NCBI GenBank assembly: GCA_905235315.1
Contig: CAJOLG010000002.1
Location: 1-31,295, forward strand
Reading direction: 5' to 3'
Source of the DNA: an uncultured Solobacterium sp.
GTDB lineage: Bacteria > Bacillota_I > Bacilli_A > Erysipelotrichales > Erysipelotrichaceae
Length of the DNA stretch: 31,295 bases
Program-made: the position numbers and the translations under genes
Shown: piece by piece, positions 30,782 to 31,295 of the stretch
How positions within the stretch are numbered: the first letter of the stretch is position 1
How the letters are laid out: every line of letters starts with the position of its first letter
Notes under the pieces: model-generated
Told to the model about the DNA's origin: nothing
What the model saw: only the letters and a program-made list of their open reading frames with translations
Database searches by the model: none

Positions 30782-30816
30782 AAAAGGGTTATACGCTGCA
30801 TACGTATGACCCTTTT
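30782..30816 (-). terminator. Terminator of the zinc-ribbon gene (possibly bidirectional)
   Basis: AAAGGGTTATACG pairs with CGTATGACCCTTT (one G-T) around a 7-nt loop, with T tracts on both strands (TTTTCTATTTG on minus). About 60 nt past the stop of the gene at 30877-31032. Confidence 0.65.
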
Positions 30817-30876
30817 ACGAAGATCTTTGAAGTACTATTCCTTGAAGGCTTCTCTTTCACCGCATTGCGGGCTGCG

Positions 30877-31032
30877 TCAGCAACGTTCCTGCCAGTGATG
30901 TCCGCAATCAAGACATTTCCAGGCAATCAACTCACCATCTGCAATTTTGCCGCCACATGCAACGTGTGAACTGCCGCATTTCGGACACTTTTCACCGTAT
31001 TGATCTTCTTCTCTGATTTCATTTTCGCTCAT
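30877..31032 (-). CDS. Small zinc-ribbon protein
   Basis: 51 residues. An acidic N-terminus (MSENEIREEDQYGE) precedes a rubredoxin-like zinc ribbon: CPKCGSSHV (Cys16, Cys19) and WKCLDCGHHW (Cys40, Cys43), the four expected zinc ligands; Cys26 and the terminal Cys51 are extra. The GGKIADGELIAWKCLDCGHHW strand is typical of short zinc-ribbon proteins. The specific role is unknown; nucleic acid or protein binding are the usual options. AGGAGG lies 11 nt before the ATG and a TATAAA box is about 15 nt further up. The terminator at 30782-30816 follows, so it is a complete single-gene unit despite its size. Confidence 0.75.
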   Translation of the reverse strand: MSENEIREEDQYGEKCPKCGSSHVACGGKIADGELIAWKCLDCGHHWQERC

Positions 31033-31133
31033 AATAATCTGAACCTCCTTTTTTTATACTAGCATGTTCAGAAAAACTATAAAAAGTCTTTTGTATCGTT
31101 ATCACAAATTAAGGATCTGGATTGATTGGTCTC

Positions 31134-31217
31134 TTAATTCCACTTTTTAAGGGCATATGCCGCAAGGATCGCAGTAACGACAGATACCAGTAATCCTGTA
31201 ACTGAACCTCCCAGGCC
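31134..31217 (-). repeat. Copy 2 of the surface-protein tail repeat
   Basis: About 70 of 84 bases match 28350-28433. It still encodes GLGGSVTGLLVSVVTAILAAYALKKWN then a stop in the equivalent frame, with mostly conservative changes (compare GLGRYLTGLL... in copy 1). Homology stops at the in-frame TGA at 31218-31220. Confidence 0.8.
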
Positions 31218-31295
31218 TCATGAATATTTAGGTAAGGGCTCTTTTGTTCCTGGTAAAATTGCAAAATTTTCTTCTTCTTTTGGGAAATTGGCATC
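31134..31295 (-). pseudogene. Surface-protein C-terminus interrupted by an in-frame stop, cut by the window edge
   Basis: Reading from the right edge, 25 codons (ending LPGTKEPLPKYS) meet TGA at 31218-31220. The same frame then continues without interruption through the tail repeat (GLGG...KKWN, stop at 31134). LPKYS sits where an LPXTG motif would be and the stop falls where copy 1 has Arg (CGT), so a CGA-to-TGA change is a simple explanation. If translated, the product would lack its membrane helix and be released. Alternatively the stop is the true end of an unrelated gene and the tail was joined later. The out-of-frame 61-residue reading here is spurious. Confidence 0.5.

Larger units (their letters stand above)
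30454..30876. other. Gene-poor AT-rich interval with three hairpins
   Basis: No protein-coding frame convinces me here. It holds the candidate RNA structures at 30604-30699, a GTGTTCAA/TTGAACAC hairpin at 30705-30727 and the terminator at 30782-30816. Base composition is visibly more AT-rich than the metabolic part of the window, suggesting a horizontally variable segment. Confidence 0.4.

Noticed and set aside
31109..31294. 61-residue minus-strand frame at the right edge
   Set aside because: It is out of frame with the tail repeat, which reads as a membrane helix matching the surface protein.
1..31295. tRNA, rRNA, CRISPR array, complete insertion sequence or replication origin
   Set aside because: I saw no cloverleaf, regularly spaced repeat array, transposase frame or DnaA-box cluster by eye.

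Overview
The window looks like chromosomal DNA of an anaerobic, Gram-positive-type member of the Bacillota. The evidence is a lysine riboswitch, a T-box leader, a glnA/ANTAR/gltBD cluster, strong AGGAGG ribosome sites, a glycyl radical enzyme, ECF-type vitamin uptake and sortase-like surface proteins. Moderate GC and single-copy DivIC would fit the Erysipelotrichia, but that placement is an inference. Most of the window is well-packed housekeeping sequence. The last ~1.1 kb (after about 30,200) is visibly AT-richer, gene-poor and repeat-bearing.

Layout. 1-326 (-): start of a secreted TasA/camelysin-like protein that runs off the left edge. 494-4561 (-): lysine-riboswitch operon lysA-dapA-dapB-ddh. 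4726-6569 (-): a small lipoprotein and a MATE exporter. 6629-10586 (+): a T-box-controlled operon asnB-dapF-dapL. 10583-18625 (+): nitrogen-assimilation cluster glnA-ANTAR regulator-gltB-gltD. 18710-19246 (+): kptA. 19390-22799 (+): glycyl radical enzyme plus an alpha/beta hydrolase. 22884-25440 (-): CMD-cupin protein, DivIC-like protein, and a cobalamin-riboswitch unit with a DUF4430 protein and an ECF S component. 25531-25701 (+): small membrane peptide. 25720-28180 (-): GNAT, lipoprotein and membrane protein. 28350-30155 (-): large surface protein. 30307-31295: two small proteins, several hairpins, and a decayed duplicate of the surface protein's C-terminal tail.

How the genes connect. The left two thirds is nitrogen and aspartate-family metabolism: ammonia to glutamine (GlnA), glutamate (GltBD), asparagine (AsnB), and meso-diaminopimelate/lysine. 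Two routes from tetrahydrodipicolinate to meso-DAP are encoded: one-step Ddh under lysine-riboswitch control, and DapL plus DapF behind a tRNA-sensing asnB leader. The asnB and glnA promoters share an upstream AT-rich block of TGAAAAT-type half-sites that does not match an operator I can name. I consider this shared block the most promising undescribed regulatory signal here. Other notable points are a T-box whose own conserved box is complementary to the asnB ribosome site, several promoters placed so that mRNAs would be leaderless, a probable cobalamin uptake unit, and a glycyl radical enzyme without an adjacent activase.
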